Source: M55B112 sp040880545 (lineage in GTDB: Bacteria; Bacteroidota; Bacteroidia; Bacteroidales; GCA-2748055). Taken from it: DNA of 64,000 bases. The notes beneath the pieces are model-generated. The model was not told the origin of the DNA. It made no database searches and was given only the letters and a program-made list of their open reading frames with translations. Shown here one piece after another: positions 62,465 to 64,000 of this stretch; the stretch's first letter is position 1, and each line of letters starts with the position of its first letter. Location: NCBI GenBank assembly GCA_040880545.1, contig JBBDIE010000180.1, positions 1 to 64,000 on the forward strand. Direction: 5' to 3'. A program made the position numbers and the translations under genes.

Positions 62465-64000
62465 ATGCAGATGCAGCTTTTGAAGATGAGACTGACTTTT
62501 AATACCGGCCCGCTGATTGCACTTCTTTTAGCAGGCACACAAGTAATAAGCGCACAGGAGTATGTCGTGCCCCTTGAAAATAATCCGCAAATTAAGGATT
62601 ATCCACAACCTGCAAAAAAAAACGCGGGTGCAGTCATGTTGGAACTGCCTGTAATTGACGATTTTTCATATAATTCACCTTTTCCAGATACGGAAATCTG
62701 GGCTGATAATTATGCTTTTATCAATAACGGATTTGCTGTGAATCCTCCTACATTAGGGGTGGCAACACTGGATGCAATTAATCAGTATGGCTCAGTATAT
62801 CCCGAAGCCACCATCAGTCCTCTCACATTTGATGCCGATTTCCTCACCTCCCATCCGGTGAACCTGGCATTTCCGGCATCCGACAGTATTTACCTGAGCT
62901 TCTTTTACCAACCCATGGGAAATGGACTGATGCCAGGCTCATCAGACTCCCTATACCTTGATTTTTTTGATCCCGTAACGGACGAATGGATTACTATATG
63001 GGGCTTACCTGGCGATACCTTAAGGGAATTCCGGCAAGTGATGATTCCTGTTACCGATGATCGATTTCTTGTGGAGGGGTTCAGATTCGGTTTCAGGAAC
63101 AGGGCCAGTCTTCCTAAAAACCCCGATTACATAGATAAACGGGGAAATGTGGATCACTGGAATATTGACTATGTAAGGCTTGACAGGAACAGAAGTCACC
63201 GGGATACCATCATACGGGATGTGGCCTTCAACAAGCCGGTCCCCTCCATGCTTAAAAACCTGGAGTCCATTCCCTGGGACCATTTTGAGGTGGCTTACAA
63301 CACCATTTACATTCCTTCAATCACATTTAATTATTTCAATAACGACAGCGCCATAAGAAATGTAACCCGGAGCATGGTGACCCATGATGAAGTGTGGAAC
63401 GAACTGTATAATCCTGCCAACCCAACAGCACAGGATATTTTACCCGGAACTTCGGTTACCCATAATCTTCCAAATATCTATCCTTTCAATTTCAGCAGGG
63501 GAGATACTGCAAGTTACCTGGTAAAGGCCTGGCTCCGGACCGATGAATTCGACAATAAATCAAACGATACAATCTACAGGAGACAAATCTTCAAAGACTA
63601 TTTTGCATACGACGACGGGACCGCTGAAAGGGGTTATGGCATACGTGGAAGCGGGACCAGTAACGGGTTGATAGCCGTCAGGTTCAATAGTTATATTGCT
63701 GACGAGTTGGGAGGTGTTGATGTCTATTTTACACAATTGATGGATTCACTCAACCTCGGTTATTATTTTAAATTCATGGTATGGGATGATGTGGACGGAC
63801 TTCCCGGTAATCTGATCTACGAAGATGATGTTGACCATACTGTGGTATATTCAGACATCCTGAATAAGTTTACCCGGTTTGAATTTAAGGAATCTGTAGG
63901 GATCTCAGGAACATTCTATGTGGGTCTGATGCAGTACAACCAATACCTCCTGAACATCGGACTAGATGTCAATAAACCCTCCATCGGAAATTTGTTGTAC
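62465..64000 (+). CDS. Large secreted protein, beta-rich (C-terminus beyond window)
   Basis: The frame is open from ATG 62465 to the window end (512 codons, no stop). It has an N-terminal signal (MRLTFNTGPLIALLLAGTQVISAQ if ATG 62486 is used) and a strand-rich sequence without recognised catalytic motifs, including DDFSYNSPFPDTEIWADNYA and YDDGTAERGYGI. Architecture fits the secreted type IX secretion cargo of Bacteroidota, which usually end in a C-terminal sorting domain. That end is not visible here. Confidence 0.65.
   Translation, partial: MQMQLLKMRLTFNTGPLIALLLAGTQVISAQEYVVPLENNPQIKDYPQPAKKNAGAVMLELPVIDDFSYNSPFPDTEIWADNYAFINNGFAVNPPTLGVATLDAINQYGSVYPEATISPLTFDADFLTSHPVNLAFPASDSIYLSFFYQPMGNGLMPGSSDSLYLDFFDPVTDEWITIWGLPGDTLREFRQVMIPVTDDRFLVEGFRFGFRNRASLPKNPDYIDKRGNVDHWNIDYVRLDRNRSHRDTIIRDVAFNKPVPSMLKNLESIPWDHFEVAYNTIYIPSITFNYFNNDSAIRNVTRSMVTHDEVWNELYNPANPTAQDILPGTSVTHNLPNIYPFNFSRGDTASYLVKAWLRTDEFDNKSNDTIYRRQIFKDYFAYDDGTAERGYGIRGSGTSNGLIAVRFNSYIADELGGVDVYFTQLMDSLNLGYYFKFMVWDDVDGLPGNLIYEDDVDHTVVYSDILNKFTRFEFKESVGISGTFYVGLMQYNQYLLNIGLDVNKPSIGNLLY

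Overview
This window is a chromosomal segment of a Bacteroidota bacterium, most like a marine or sediment Bacteroidales/Marinilabiliales lineage. The support is the presence of a GldB homologue beside NAD synthetase, a MurF-Alr fusion, DUF1573, DUF5777 and PorT-type barrel proteins, a serpin lipoprotein, paired ECF sigma factor and membrane-anchored partner, and many A/T-rich promoters with the Bacteroidota -7 box TAnnTTTG in place of strong Shine-Dalgarno sites. A 100-N run at 13862-13961, flanked by identical 55-bp ends, shows that this is a scaffolded draft or metagenome assembly. No rRNA, tRNA, CRISPR array, phage or insertion sequence was recognised.

Layout. 1-9630 (all minus): a TSP3-repeat outer-membrane protein cut by the window edge, a SPOR protein, a LOG-family hydrolase, uvrA, a lytic transglycosylase, and a sigma factor with a TM-plus-barrel partner. 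9895-20831: serpin lipoprotein, lpdA, a BlaI repressor with an M56-M23 fusion metallopeptidase behind three evenly spaced operators, meaB, a TlpA-like lipoprotein, ppk1 and a double-DUF1573 protein. 21098-25889: a giant TolB-like protein with a C-terminal barrel, an M20 amidohydrolase and a 55-residue 2[4Fe-4S] ferredoxin.

26000-35285 (all minus) is the most distinctive part: a respiratory or electron-conduit cluster. It holds a YceI lipoprotein, an ethylbenzene-dehydrogenase-type heme lipoprotein with an inserted cytochrome c, a small CX4CH lipoprotein, a DUF5777 barrel, a Tat-exported iron-sulfur protein, an NrfD-type quinol membrane subunit, an anchored Ig-like protein and a monoheme cytochrome c. 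Behind its promoter side lies a membrane-bound HAMP-PAS-LuxR regulator. No molybdopterin or multiheme catalytic subunit is present.

35424-64000 is mostly housekeeping: gldB and a PorT-type barrel (divergent), nadE, a Crp-type regulator, a lipid A acyltransferase, tdk-murF/alr-glycosyltransferase, rsmI, a secreted protein with seven WMT repeats of 18-19 residues, a YjjG-type nucleotidase, dnaB, a hybrid histidine kinase, ispE, a biotin carrier with a carboxyltransferase, lptG, tgt, a glycosyltransferase, an ECF sigma factor, rsmG, rpmH, an FAD oxidoreductase, a PASTA protein and the start of a large secreted protein.

Two kinds of unexplained intergenic repeat stand out. One is a roughly 120-bp leader upstream of lpdA and again at 46601-46720. 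Both copies contain a micro-ORF of the form MKxDxxxMAxIxEWPFL, and the start-proximal 39 nt recur upstream of the DUF1573 gene. The other is a 26-bp motif shared by the regions upstream of meaB and the DUF1573 gene.
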